A stretch of DNA of 52,629 nucleotides from Treponema sp. UBA1793 (GCA_002314445.1 DCFX01000042.1:1-52629); one strand, 5' to 3'. Counted from the first letter of the stretch, positions 13,701 through 20,079 are shown. The notes: a model not told the origin generated them from the letters alone. A program made the numbers and translations.

Positions 13701-16310
13701 ATCTACTGCAACGGCAAAATAGTCGGTTGTATACGTTGCGTATGATGTAGCCTGTTTTGTATCAGCTACAGTAATTTTCAGGTAATACAGTCCTTCCGCA
13801 AGTTTGCTGAATGATGCGTCTGGAATAGTAAATGAAGTCGTACCTCCGACAGTTTCGTTTTTGTAAATAGTATTTGCATACTGTCCGTCGGACGCTGTGT
13901 CGTACGCAATACTGATAGAGGCGATTCCATCGTCATCGGTAACGGTTCCCAGCAGTTTGTTGTTGCTTGAGGTGCCGAATATGTTTGTTTTTGACTCGCT
14001 GCCCGTATAAGCGGCTTTTATTTTATCGGCTGAAGTAAGACTTGTATCTGCATTGCTTAATGAAATGCCGGGTTTATCAGTACTCTGGTCAATAACATAA
14101 CTCGTATTGCTGTTATACAGCGTCGTCGAACCGGAAGCTTCGTTGCCTGCTTTATCTTTTACAGTTAAAACTACGTTGAACGCGCTGCCGTCTGTAAGTT
14201 GTGTTGTGTCAATTGTAATGGACGGAGAATATCCTTTATTTGTAATGTCAACATCAGTCAGCCCCGAAACAGTCGAACCGCCGACATATACGCTGTACGA
14301 GGAAGACTGAAAGTTCGTATCGGAGATGCTTGCTCCGATTGTGACGGTACCGTTTACGCATTTTTTACTGTCGGTACTTCGTGTAACTGTGGGAGATACG
14401 GATGTGATATTAACCGAAGGATCTATTGTGTCCACGTGTATCCGGCGTTCACTTGTGGTAGTATTCCCGTTTTCATCCATTACCGTCAAATCTATTGTAT
14501 ACAGATATGCTATGCTGCTTCCTGCTGTATATGCCGTATAACCGGATGCATCTGCTATGTTGAAAGACCACGTTTCGCTTTCCCCGTCGAACGTTCCGTC
14601 TCCCGATGCGGCGGTTCCGGAATATGTTTCTATTTCCGTTCCGCTTCCGGATGATGATTCATCTGTTACCGTTACGGTATATGCAACGCTCTTTATAGTG
14701 CTTGATTTTGAGGCCGCGCTTCCCGAGAATGAAATGGCGCTTGTATTTATAAAACCAAGATCTGCGATATTTTTTGTTACAGACACGCCGCTGCTATAAC
14801 TGTCCCAGCTGACGGTCGGAGGATTGCCGGATGCGGAACCGACAAACCCATAGCAGGCGCCGTCCTGCGGAGCCATATCTGCGCCGTTTACGTCCTGTCC
14901 CGTTACGGCCAGTACAAAGTATTTTTTTGTTTCAATCGTACTGTACAGTCTGACAGGATATGAATAGGATTCCACGGATCCTGATGAATAGGCTGTATTA
15001 TCGTAATATCCGCTTTCATTCTGAAGTATATGCGATATGGAAGGATTCGATTCCGCGTATGAGGCCGGATCGGTATAAATTGTTGAAAGCACTGCCGTCG
15101 TGAGCGAAGCAGCTGTATCGAACGGTCCGAACTGATAGACTATAATGGTCGACGGGTTTACATATGTTCCGTCGCGTCCTGCCGTAGCGGTAATCTGGAT
15201 TTTTTGTTTTGCCGTTGCGGAATTATCTCCGATGTCGCTTGATCCGGTAAATGAATATCCGGTGACACTGTATTTGGGACTTGCATCAGGGTTCAGCGAA
15301 AAAGCCGCTTTCGTATGTTCATTATTCTGGAACAGAGCCTTTACTGCGGTCTGTGTCGCAGTATCCGCAGTGCCTGAATATGTGCCATTCAGTATTTTTT
15401 TTACGTCGCTTGCTTCAAGCCCGTCTGCATCAAGTGTGGACTTTACTGCGTCCGAAAGATAGAACACTGATGTCGCATTGCCTGTCGTTGTATCTTTATC
15501 GTCTGAAACGGATGGATCTGTGTATTCTTTTGCCGCATCGGTAAGCGTGATACTGCAGGTGTATGCACGTGTGTCGGATGAAGTGTCTCCTGCCTCGTAA
15601 ATTGTACTGTAACGTGTGTTGAGTTCGGATGTTCCTCCATTGATATATTTTGCGATGTAGACAACAGTACCACCTGCCGTCTCCACATTGCTTTCCGTAA
15701 AAGGAGTTGTATCCGTTCCGCCGATTGCATTCCCGTTTTTGTCATAGACGGAAACAGCCATTGTTTTGATGGTATGATCATCTGCAATAGTGCCTGTAAT
15801 TTTAAAATTAGCACCGTAAGCGGTCGGGCTGGCTGTATCCGTTGATGCCGGACTGGTAAGAATACATACCGGAGCCGAGTTGTCTATTTCAAACGCACGG
15901 GAGGCCGTGCCGGAGGAATGGCCTGAACTGTCCTTTGCGATGACGGATGCTTCATACTTACCGTCGGGGAAAAGGAATCCTGTTGCAGCAGCAGTATCCG
16001 TCCGGTTCAGACTTACTGACCATGATTTACCGCCTGATGCAGCCGCAGATTCATATGACCATACTTCCGTTTTGTCTTCTGTATTTGTTACAGTGACTGT
16101 AATGGATGACACTCCCTGGTCGTCGCTGCAGGTTCCTGCAAGCGTAAAGGTTCCCTTGATGACAGCAGAAGCCGGCGGATAGGTGATGTCTATTGTCGGG
16201 GATTCCGTATCGACTGCACTGCCAAGTCCTACCTGGCAAGATACAAGCGGCAGAAGGAATAATACTGATACAATTAATAGAATATTTTTACAATAGACAC
16301 GAGTAGACAT
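1773..16310 (-). CDS. giant multi-Ig-domain surface lipoprotein (4845 aa)
   Basis: The product begins with a lipoprotein signal peptide whose lipobox LVSC ends at Cys25, so it should be lipid-anchored and probably displayed on the cell. From residue 30 to about 3500 it is a chain of at least 25 bacterial Ig-like beta-sandwich units; junctions are marked by motifs such as VDTTAPSV, IDTTVPVV, VDNGAPSF and IDQDAPSI, and cores by 'DDDGIASI' and 'DKAGN'. A block of about 340 residues is present twice (nucleotides about 13405-14440 and 11000-12005). The last 500 residues carry four strands of a different repeat (VYLAYYD, VVVAVWYD, IHIAAQDS, PYISYYN, each followed by K/R-x-x-Y), suggesting a beta-propeller-like head. 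It is rich in Ser, Thr, Gly and Ala. The start is supported by AAAGGAG seven bases upstream. Adhesion or glycan binding is plausible but inferred; no catalytic motif was recognised. Confidence 0.85.
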   Translation of the reverse strand: MSTRVYCKNILLIVSVLFLLPLVSCQVGLGSAVDTESPTIDITYPPASAVIKGTFTLAGTCSDDQGVSSITVTVTNTEDKTEVWSYESAAASGGKSWSVSLNRTDTAAATGFLFPDGKYEASVIAKDSSGHSSGTASRAFEIDNSAPVCILTSPASTDTASPTAYGANFKITGTIADDHTIKTMAVSVYDKNGNAIGGTDTTPFTESNVETAGGTVVYIAKYINGGTSELNTRYSTIYEAGDTSSDTRAYTCSITLTDAAKEYTDPSVSDDKDTTTGNATSVFYLSDAVKSTLDADGLEASDVKKILNGTYSGTADTATQTAVKALFQNNEHTKAAFSLNPDASPKYSVTGYSFTGSSDIGDNSATAKQKIQITATAGRDGTYVNPSTIIVYQFGPFDTAASLTTAVLSTIYTDPASYAESNPSISHILQNESGYYDNTAYSSGSVESYSYPVRLYSTIETKKYFVLAVTGQDVNGADMAPQDGACYGFVGSASGNPPTVSWDSYSSGVSVTKNIADLGFINTSAISFSGSAASKSSTIKSVAYTVTVTDESSSGSGTEIETYSGTAASGDGTFDGESETWSFNIADASGYTAYTAGSSIAYLYTIDLTVMDENGNTTTSERRIHVDTIDPSVNITSVSPTVTRSTDSKKCVNGTVTIGASISDTNFQSSSYSVYVGGSTVSGLTDVDITNKGYSPSITIDTTQLTDGSAFNVVLTVKDKAGNEASGSTTLYNSNTSYVIDQSTDKPGISLSNADTSLTSADKIKAAYTGSESKTNIFGTSSNNKLLGTVTDDDGIASISIAYDTASDGQYANTIYKNETVGGTTSFTIPDASFSKLAEGLYYLKITVADTKQATSYATYTTDYFAVAVDNGGPSFSSVTPANDGYYSASKPLSVAGTITDSSGIVTISMNSGNGTGSPQAVLKSGSTTAYTLSDTVTPPNTDGSYTIVYTAADRYGQTSSYEINYMVDTTAPSVLLPATSSNFTKTTTKSIEVYVSDQCATDGTPYSSSVASGIATVAYSINSGSGNSGTLNYYSKYTGSTNDTINKYYFIYKGTIILTDGVENVITYTVTDNAGNSYTSTDPSTYTVDATAPVITIDGGTSSISTTSTSTGNISFTVAATDNKSIDSLTISGITNSTGSVTKDTDYTISETDSLPGSITKVIKILGTSAKHDGTWSFTLNAEDSAGWSAESKTISVQVDTVRPGFYLDSTWNSAQSTAIVYKKANTETVSGYITNDTTTTGTGVSAVYARIIKAAADTDTGARTFSTGTASDWTNESSSLSVKNGTTYFDIPVDLSDSTYTGDQQYNVYLAAIDGAGNVSTAISAVMITPDATAPVVTIADTHSSEYFKAGASIALSGTVTEKYLSTFKLYASNGSTTTDISTSITTMPSSGTLQTWTATYTVPAGTADGTWSFYATATDKAGQAGSSSSVTTTIDTTVPVVTITSISPTVDSTYVNGIVTIKYTVTDTNFNSSNVSYKVYSAGTTAAKVTSSLSSASGTFTIDTKNLTDLKAMTVTVTAVDKAENSGSGSNSAYTVDESTDTPQVTFSNTTETIKNVLSTDVTGLLYSSNKASLKNIFGSTTNNKILGTVTDDDGLASVAVWSKPYSTGNEAETPGTTNGWTECTLTSTLSSGSTSYTLSAKVPVDEGQYSIKVVSTDTKGETSVSSGTKTFAIAVDNGAPSFTITTSSGQYFKQNSTQDVTFSISDGSGSVTVTGSNYPTGVSGAISGSAKDTLTLGASADDGTITYTATDLYGQSSTATFTYIIDTTAPTLTVASGIVTELNTGKIYETSGYYSASTGKYTYSGSWSDTQSGTSVIEYSTDGGATWNVFDAATSKTGTGTTWSVSLELTEGENQQIAFRADDAAGNWTTPASGSTSFTGLTVDLSKPTVTFGTIGTTTYNSSDDGSSFTVTGYVTDSNKIGAASAVTPAAYLNGTAVTLTHTAGSTTWTNSTYGLTITSTAASTLQLTVTYTMTIPSGAADGIWTFGLTGKDAAGRDAAAVVKTSDTAINKPITIDTVAPSLTVTNAASDETNLITKKKIFETNSNYKKIDTQAYYVLSGTWSDTTTGTSTLYYTTASNPSSVTETGTDSADAGSKWISVSGLSQTTAQTNWTINVPVAEGNSEVIAVKAVDEAGNETALTESTTRFSGLTFDFSVPEISTITLAGGTLNTDSNVYYVKNTGSSQTLSGTAAITDTLSMGAANDFADFVKPTVTLKGTSVSFGTVSYTGGGTTATYTSTLMDGTTPYATITESLSGTTVTVTFSVTVGTTHKQDGAWIFNIAGTDAAGRSAVSATASATVDTVAPEPIAYNAAGYIFQVNDKDWSDSTWYKTTTMRIKGYFTENTSGLDKVYYYVQTPTGSAPGTGSIVSDSNYISLTGSTGGYIPYTFTIAGFEADSSTNTNIMYIQAEDKAGNISTLSDSQYTIHIDQDAPSIEADSAYTDAILTNGQSDIPVTGTTADAASGIAAATMYVGNSTSYSILYDASSAVANTSYVLTTDTSFAADKTYYTDTSGTISGDTTGSPATKGLYVKQTSYTSTGSYGAITLVQSGDYSVNNSKWTLSINADSGSGWFSESNLGTNPGVYAVITDNAGNASSKTKLCSLQIDTVPPKAEISTPLATSSGLNGKQTITGTVTEANTPTSIALYYYSGSSIPASLSGWTRYQTITTQESPSSPDASTTYGVSVSSIYNWSIANFDFASFAGTDGKATVYILPVAYDKAGNCSANDGSIAAYSSSSGYTGYTTYTVDQDTDRPTINFTNLTLASMTAANPIWLKNANVIYGTITDDDGITSLAYNTDGGSTWTDIPVSNGSWNLKLDDGEKTIYFQVVDKAETTFISSSSANMKSPKLSDGSTSSTTYTILHLNVDKTPPVYSNIKYKVYDTDTSTWSSDWLSDYSDEKFGGKHSKFRIQLQATDDNGIASVTASLGIAPTVYTGAKDSSDTSGKTWVIDNILVDSTYVKDGSNTVTITVTDGAELTSTATMQIAVDNTSPAITVLGPSSATSSSGNITVYGSIDGSATVYYAVSPSGTVSPDSDSASTTFTYDTAGSSGNAITEKSAAIISAATAYTQITDASLSWYIYFDAGSGDTKTHSETLNTWLDTLGITTAAAIAANTYTDITKLYVWIKSIDSYGNKTETAHLILLDPQGDRPTVDIDYPETDGTALGGTVKLYGSADDNSAVKNVFVQIMSEQHSVSAYEANGTSFGTFAYNSSSYATETFTPSADDLDYLAMAGYKIYKMSNTVTSASTGYWVAGTSTLASGESASDYGILATLNGSSWSLKINTNGELNPSGDTSNIVAVRVYAYDDGNTQSLATDRTMKFDKNNPVFGSISLVQSEGVSNAYKYNADTTAEQECTSGMYVRGTWYIKGSVTDDNGISDLIISDNSTDNSLVSGEAGSGAGTAISSTKWEAVQSADGKTCYFKYTLDTSSGVGKHVITVTAKDGTTTQYSSAYSATVNYDNTAPVLASSTDSSYDISPSISQSDSFYTMSSTVTEASVSGVSQSGFKRLAFYFVRRYGSTYAYDPMLVKSSSSNKIDLISGTNDSSIIYNSGLFWKVKTVTWSSDSANVVTLSASDDNIHAGGLLKANGIIYTIKSVSDETITLDGNLTKSPGTVYAALALVVDNTVSEGYSTSASLESDGYYSSANLTNDDGDRMIEYVSNTGTVWTWQANVCSKNIPDGPIEIHYTAFDAAGNYSTGVVGHVNTSDYSAYKNTAAYDTADVDAYAADSSAVSVYAYDNSNPAFVSNNRPRIAGVTIGTDYDNNGTIDSDEEESSYSAANYSADSVTGTTTGGKKIYDPTAKSLTKYKITALPTDLTLGTNTSPLMTLKGYSEIIPEIVGGNGAIYYQYSCGLLSGKNSTTALVTDGSTDYTVDTSETLKLQLGDLIQAGDTDNTPFVFTFWDSTDGAGTFASTTDGRQYAKLTLYLGVSVQAVGTPEAKIIPFYWNSSSDNSLYGNSTVNGHVELEKDWAESSGYSSSATTGEYDADPKVSGKIVIRGTAHDDTRINKLYVSVPGMETAFGTSAGITDTVTVNSVKYYCLATYNSSSGKLVPVDGSSYGFTLSISKDTISSSGHDVNWALSWDTSTISTVAATDVKVQILAYNQGKPSCSTGSTYSALGHLSIDGTTYYSDPSYTGETANTPDTTQTKNASDSSTSDYTSLYKMDVVPYIRGVKTSLSTLKKTTSSVYDRTALGHYPVKSNLSAYFYGFNLASNATVSDSASTANTTTLGSADTSSYSGYTVYPAAVSSLTSGTVSVTVSTVTSLNNKNLNDAKGSYTETTSSDTGDYSVYSNYYNRQPNNENNNNLTDDVVLDVWTVKNSARSHSGTLTEPVMRIVPAADTDTSNNDVMRFAFTNGAEYFSMAPAYSTQNSYQYWEKNYADFNNVAFTYDSEGNSYGITTGLDTYPDGTNTLAGRLTFISSRWGVCSTTDMNDNYYGNHKLRLEAIGIMKGAYVQGSQLTDDYIMDTRRFSSPVLTTAVHGSGTGTSASTSVYLAYYDKFQKQIRFRYGTLSSSTSTPTTNSASNNSTSCNFGQFLDQHAQADVRNSSSSYYVNNKYAFDAAFEDYSLIAGKDAKTSNDTGNAAGKYVAIDVVPGSSTATDVVVAVWYDGSDLKYSYKLNPYTDNDADQSHAGTSGYWSPATTIFTDGGKYCAIKVDPNGGIHIAAQDSNDQDLKYAYLSKYDTSYSESANAVTVDSYGIVGTQVQIDTEIESGKVIPYISYYNGATEKPKMAYLVPQTTMDYAATGSDSTTEIFTGKWEVTIVPTSSEVQDDHTNIGLWKTTSGTKRTKVKGGSSYDSIDVTTGYSFGNGTVNPVVGYATVDGTQGYIETAQKQ

Positions 16311-16411
16311 ACTCAGACTCCTTTGTACGCATAATGCGCATAACTTTTTTAATTTGAAGACTTATAGTCTTTTTTTCGGCAGAAATAACTGAGTTGAACA
16401 GACTTTTCAGC

Positions 16412-16440
16412 ATTATAGCACATGTTTATAAAAAGTCCAA
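16412..16440 (-). promoter_or_regulatory. promoter of the giant lipoprotein gene
   Basis: On the minus strand TTGGAC (16440-16435) and TATAAT (16417-16412) are separated by exactly 17 bases. Transcription would start near 16405, giving a 5' leader of about 95 bases containing a short AAGACT/AGTCTT hairpin (about 16356-16373) and then the AAAGGAG ribosome-binding site. Confidence 0.7.
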
Positions 16441-16477
16441 TTTATCTAATCTTAAATTTAAGATAAATGAAACAGCC

Positions 16478-16521
16478 GGAAAGGGTGCATCCTATATTTT
16501 GCATAATGGGATGCCCTTTCC
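16478..16521 (-). terminator. imperfect hairpin after the acyltransferase gene
   Basis: GGAAAGGG-TG-CATCC (16478-16492) pairs with GGATGCCCTTTCC (16509-16521), leaving a two-base bulge. It lies about 40 bases past the minus-strand acyltransferase stop. The T-tract is weak. A perfect palindrome, ATCTTAAATTTAAGAT, sits next to it near 16446-16464 and has no assigned role. Confidence 0.4.
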
Positions 16522-16562
16522 CGGGTTGAGAAAACAGATTCAATTTTTTTTGAAGAGCCGTC

Positions 16563-17465
16563 TTATATTCTTGTTTTTTCCACTTCTTCATGCTGTTGCT
16601 GGAGAATTTTCATGACCTGGTCGACTGTCTTTTGTTTCGGATCCGGATCATCCGGCGGCAGCGTTTCAAGTATCTTGCAGCGGAAATCTTTGCATTCTAT
16701 GACAGGACTTGCTGTAAGTACAAGCTTATCCTGCTCGACAAGATCCATAATCATATCATTCGGGCAGTCAGGATTGATTCTGAGGCAGTTTCCATTGACA
16801 GAAACGAGAATCATTACGTCGAACAGCCGCAGATAACTGTCTATTTCGCGCAGCCCTTTTTTTGTTTCCGGTCTTCCCGGCCTATACCGCGTGCCGCTTG
16901 GGAAAACGAGAATCATCTGGCCCCGTTTTTTACAGTCATCCATGGCATGCATGGCAGCCATATTGATTTTACGCGCTTTTTTCTCTTCTTCGGCCTTTTC
17001 TTCTTCAGTCTGCGCCGTCTCTTCCGCTTTTGAAAGGCTGCGCGTCGGATAAATGACGACACGTGTAAATCCTTCTGCAAAAGCCCGTACGAAAGGATTT
17101 TCCTCGTTAAGCTTCATTCCGGCAATGGCAACAATCCGTTTTGCAAAATCCCTCTGCCATTCTTCACTGCTGTGGTCAAGGAAATAGACGATGGCAGGAA
17201 GATCCAGATTCGTATAATGTTCCATAAGGATAAGACCGTGCCTGCCCTGTTTTGCGACGGCATCATAGAATGCCTTGAAATTTTCTATACTGTTAAGCCC
17301 TGAACCGGGCAGCAGGTTTTCAGAAAGCAGTGGATCCATGAATATGCGTGATTCAGGATTCGCTTCCTGATATATATTCTGGTCGTCTATTTTTGAGGCT
17401 GCGCGCGAAACTGATGTAAGCTGGGTAAAAAACTTTCCGTATTTCTCTTTTAATGGTATTCCCAT
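16563..17465 (-). CDS. PlsC/GPAT-type glycerolipid acyltransferase
   Basis: The 300-residue protein has the two hallmark blocks of the glycerol-phosphate acyltransferase superfamily: an HX4D motif in EHYTNLD (His83, Asp88) giving the catalytic His-Asp pair, and FPSGTR (residues 188-193), a variant of the EGTR block that holds the phosphate of the acyl acceptor. It probably acylates glycerol-3-phosphate or 1-acyl-glycerol-3-phosphate at the inner face of the membrane in phospholipid synthesis. A Lys/Glu-rich stretch at about 145-168 is probably a charged helix or insertion. No transmembrane helix is evident. The gene is monocistronic, has its own strong promoter, and AGGAG lies eight bases before the ATG. 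Whether it acts at sn-1 or sn-2 cannot be decided here. Confidence 0.75.
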   Translation of the reverse strand: MGIPLKEKYGKFFTQLTSVSRAASKIDDQNIYQEANPESRIFMDPLLSENLLPGSGLNSIENFKAFYDAVAKQGRHGLILMEHYTNLDLPAIVYFLDHSSEEWQRDFAKRIVAIAGMKLNEENPFVRAFAEGFTRVVIYPTRSLSKAEETAQTEEEKAEEEKKARKINMAAMHAMDDCKKRGQMILVFPSGTRYRPGRPETKKGLREIDSYLRLFDVMILVSVNGNCLRINPDCPNDMIMDLVEQDKLVLTASPVIECKDFRCKILETLPPDDPDPKQKTVDQVMKILQQQHEEVEKTRI

Positions 17466-17491
17466 GTATATTCTCCTGAAAAGGTGGTACT

Positions 17492-17520
17492 ATTTTAAGT
17501 ATGAAACAAGTATATGTCAA
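17492..17520 (-). promoter_or_regulatory. promoter of the acyltransferase gene
   Basis: Perfect -35 TTGACA (17520-17515) and -10 TAAAAT (17497-17492) on the minus strand with a 17-base spacer, followed by an AGGAG ribosome-binding site and the ATG at 17465. The -35 box overlaps the end of the GNAT-like remnant. Confidence 0.75.
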
Positions 17521-17702
17521 CGCGTGATTTGTTTTATATGATAAATGCATTCCATCCGTTTGTGCGGCGTCCCGGGAGCAAGTTGTAATTCTGTAAGGGG
17601 ATTCGCAAAATCTGACCACTGCATAAGGAAATCGGAACCGTCTGTATTCCATTTTTGCACAAGAGGAATATCGTCTTTCGTCATTTTCCGGAGGCATATC
17701 AT
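17517..17702 (-). pseudogene. truncated GNAT-type acetyltransferase remnant
   Basis: The 61 codons read MICLRKMTKDDIPLVQKWN and then SDFLMQW, which resembles the first beta-alpha unit of GNAT N-acetyltransferases that begin 'I-x-LRK-x-T-x-DD-x-P-x-x-x-KW'. The acetyl-CoA binding part (Q/RxxGxG/A) is absent, and the frame stops inside the promoter of the next gene. There is no ribosome-binding site before the ATG. I read it as the 5' scrap of a lost gene; it could also be an unrelated short ORF. Confidence 0.4.
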
Positions 17703-17823
17703 AATCAGTCAGGACAGAAGATAATGTGTATATTCCATAAAATAATAGTATACAGCAGAAACCGGATAAGAGGAAGTGCTGCCTGTTCTTATACAGGGTA
17801 TTATTTAATTCCGGGTTTCAACG

Positions 17824-17829
17824 TATACT
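17824..17829 (+). promoter_or_regulatory. -10 box of a probable leaderless promoter
   Basis: TATACT ends seven bases before the ATG at 17837, and no Shine-Dalgarno sequence is present. The -35 region (TTATTT, 17801-17806) is AT-rich and weak. Confidence 0.5.
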
Positions 17830-17836
17830 GTTCTCT

Positions 17837-18988
17837 ATGTTGATGGCTCTCCCTGATTTTTTGCTTTTTACTGTTGTCAGCGTTGTGACAGTATATCTGC
17901 CGCTGTTCTTACAGTCTGTGGGGTATACCACGACGCAGATAGGCTTTCTGCTTGCTTTTTTTAACGTTGCCGGCATCATTATCCCGTTGTTTGTTACTCC
18001 GCTTATGTCGCGTACGAAACGGCTTGGTGTCGTGCTTCTGATTATTGCTGCCGGAATGGCTGTCATTCCCGTTCCTTTGTTTCATTACCGCGGATTTGCG
18101 CTTACTGCGCTTTTTCTTGCTGTATATGCGGCGTTTTACCGTTCAGCCATTCCAGTCTGTGATTCAATGATAAATGATACTCTCGGTACGCACCGCGAAA
18201 AATACGGTTATGTGCGCGTATTCGGAAGCATCGGTTTTGTTGTAATGAGCCTCATCTTGCAGCATTTTATTGTACTTCCGGAATGTACTGTTTCGGAAAT
18301 GACTGCATGGATGAGCCTTCCCGCCGTACTGTTTGCAGTTACCGTGCTTCCTTTTACCGGAGCAGCGAAAAAAACGCACAAGGCCCTATCTGAGCAGGAG
18401 GCTGAAGATACAGGTACTTTCAGGGAAACTGTTGTATCATTCGGGGCCGGTTATTATCTTGTGCTGTTCGTCATTTTCATGCAGAACATGGGTATGATTC
18501 CTGCGAATCAGTTTTTATCCCTTTACGTAAAAGATGCACTTCACAGCGACGCGTCGGGTTTTGTGTGGGCATTCAACGCGCTCTGCGAAATACCATTCAT
18601 GTTTTTAAGCGGACGTTTTATCCGCAGGTACGGTGCGCTGCCGCTTCTTCTTATATGTACAGGCGCTGTTACAGTACGGATGTCGCTTTATGCATTTATT
18701 CCCAATCTTGCAGGTGTTATGCTCGGTCAGGCCATGCACAGTCTGACTTTCGGGCTTTTCTATCCGAGCTGTATCATGTACTGTGCGCAGGCTGCACACG
18801 GTCGGCGCGCGCTTGTTGTAAGCATGACTCTTTTTACCATGACCGGAAGCCTTGCAAATGTGCTTGGTTCATCGTTAGGCGGCTGGCTTATAGACTTCGC
18901 GGGGTACAAAGGGATGTTCTGCGTATTCGCACTTATGCCTGCCGCAGGGCTTATCCTGTACGGAATTATACGGCGGAAAATAAAATGA
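17837..18988 (+). CDS. MFS transporter, LacY/HcaT-like (MFS_1_like) family
   Basis: The 383 residues form about 12 hydrophobic helices with short loops, the usual size for a major facilitator. The block YGYVRVFGSIGFVVMSLI and the arrangement around RRYGALPLLLICTGAVTV are typical of the MFS_1_like group that includes phenylpropionate and nucleoside/oligosaccharide proton symporters. It would act in the inner membrane as a secondary importer. The start lies seven bases after a -10 box, so the message is probably leaderless; moving the start upstream is blocked by lack of an RBS. It sits directly before the ribose regulator, which might hint at a sugar or nucleoside substrate, but this is inference only. 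Confidence 0.75.
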   Translation: MLMALPDFLLFTVVSVVTVYLPLFLQSVGYTTTQIGFLLAFFNVAGIIIPLFVTPLMSRTKRLGVVLLIIAAGMAVIPVPLFHYRGFALTALFLAVYAAFYRSAIPVCDSMINDTLGTHREKYGYVRVFGSIGFVVMSLILQHFIVLPECTVSEMTAWMSLPAVLFAVTVLPFTGAAKKTHKALSEQEAEDTGTFRETVVSFGAGYYLVLFVIFMQNMGMIPANQFLSLYVKDALHSDASGFVWAFNALCEIPFMFLSGRFIRRYGALPLLLICTGAVTVRMSLYAFIPNLAGVMLGQAMHSLTFGLFYPSCIMYCAQAAHGRRALVVSMTLFTMTGSLANVLGSSLGGWLIDFAGYKGMFCVFALMPAAGLILYGIIRRKIK

Positions 18989-18994
18989 GGGCAT

Positions 18995-19018
18995 CTCTGA
19001 AAACTGAAGATTTCAGAG
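18995..19018 (+). terminator. weak hairpin between the MFS gene and rbsR
   Basis: CTCTGAAA (18995-19002) pairs with TTTCAGAG (19011-19018), seven bases after the transporter stop codon. There is no T-run, so termination may be partial. Confidence 0.35.
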
Positions 19019-19033
19019 GTTCCCATGATATGC

Positions 19034-19062
19034 TTGTAAAAACAAACTGTATGGTTTAAAGT
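19034..19062 (+). promoter_or_regulatory. candidate promoter of the LacI-type regulator gene
   Basis: TTGTAA (19034-19039), a 17-base spacer and TAAAGT (19057-19062). The -10 ends nine bases before the ATG, so the leader would be at most a few bases long; a GGGA just before the start could also help translation of a read-through message. Confidence 0.45.
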
Positions 19063-19071
19063 TGGGAATAA

Positions 19072-20076
19072 ATGAATTCAACGATTTATGAAGTTGCAAA
19101 ACTTGCCGGTGTTTCTACAGCTACAGTTTCACATGTATGTAATAATACGCGCTATGTGAGTGACGATCTGCGGAAGAAAGTCGTCGACGCTATGAATGCA
19201 TTGAATTATAAACCTAATACAATTGCACGCGGACTGAGGGGCGGTTCTTTAAAATCCATCGGACTTGTTGTTCCTGACTGCACGAATTCCTTTTTTGCGG
19301 AAATTGCACGGGCAACGGACCGTGTATGCTTTTCCCTCGGATACAACATCATTCTCTGCAACACAGACAATAACAGGCAGCAGCAGGCGTATTATATTGA
19401 TATGCTTATCTCGAAGCGTGTTGACGGCATTATTTTTATTTCAACGGATGAAACTGATGACGACGTCCAGAAATGCAGAAATGCATCAATACCGGTTGTT
19501 ATTGTTGACCGCGATGTTCATTATGACTCGGTAGATAATATCATTGTTGATAACGAACTGGGTGGATATGAAGCTGCATCTCTGCTTATTTCACTGGGAT
19601 TTACGAAAATAGCCTGCATAACCGGGCCTGAACATATTTCATCAAGTACGCAGCGTGTTGCGGGCTTTGAACGTGCGCTCCGTGAACACGATATACACAT
19701 ACCTGCTGAATATATGTATACGGGAAATTTTCATTATACCGGCGGAAAGAATGCATTTACCTGTTTCCGTAACCTTTCAGAAGTCCCTCAGGCTGTGTTT
19801 GCCTGCAACGATATGATGGCGATCGGCTTTATTCATACTGCTTTGAGCTGTGGTGTTTCTATACCCGGAGATATTTCAATTATCGGCTTTGACAATACAG
19901 AGTTGTCAGGCGTGATGTCGCCTCTCCTGACGACTGTTGCACAACCTATAGAAGAAATTGCAGAGATTGCCGCAAAACAGCTTCTTGAAAAAATAGAATC
20001 AAATACAGCAGAAGTAAAAAGGACTGTACTCGAACCAACGCTTGTTATCCGTGAAACCTGCAGAAAAATAAAATAA
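19072..20076 (+). CDS. rbsR: LacI-family repressor of the ribose operon
   Basis: The 334-residue protein starts with a LacI helix-turn-helix (TIYEVAKLAGVSTATVSHVCN, residues about 4-24; hinge helix near NYKPNTIARGLRG) and continues with a periplasmic-binding-protein-like effector domain (VVPDCTNSFFAEIARATDR, GYNIILCNTDNN, DGIIFIS, FACNDMMAIGF, IIGFDNTELSGVMSPLLTTV). This is the usual RbsR architecture and length. It is followed 74 bases later by rbsD and a perfect LacI-type palindrome, so it most likely represses rbsDACBK until ribose (or a phosphorylated derivative) binds. No copy of the palindrome precedes its own gene, so direct autoregulation is not indicated. Confidence 0.88.
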   Translation: MNSTIYEVAKLAGVSTATVSHVCNNTRYVSDDLRKKVVDAMNALNYKPNTIARGLRGGSLKSIGLVVPDCTNSFFAEIARATDRVCFSLGYNIILCNTDNNRQQQAYYIDMLISKRVDGIIFISTDETDDDVQKCRNASIPVVIVDRDVHYDSVDNIIVDNELGGYEAASLLISLGFTKIACITGPEHISSSTQRVAGFERALREHDIHIPAEYMYTGNFHYTGGKNAFTCFRNLSEVPQAVFACNDMMAIGFIHTALSCGVSIPGDISIIGFDNTELSGVMSPLLTTVAQPIEEIAEIAAKQLLEKIESNTAEVKRTVLEPTLVIRETCRKIK

Positions 20077-20079
20077 AAT

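Noticed and set aside
14107..14799. Several plus-strand ORFs of 67-151 codons opposite the giant lipoprotein gene
   Set aside because: They are shadows of the repetitive Ser/Thr/Val-rich minus-strand gene; none has an RBS or protein-like composition.
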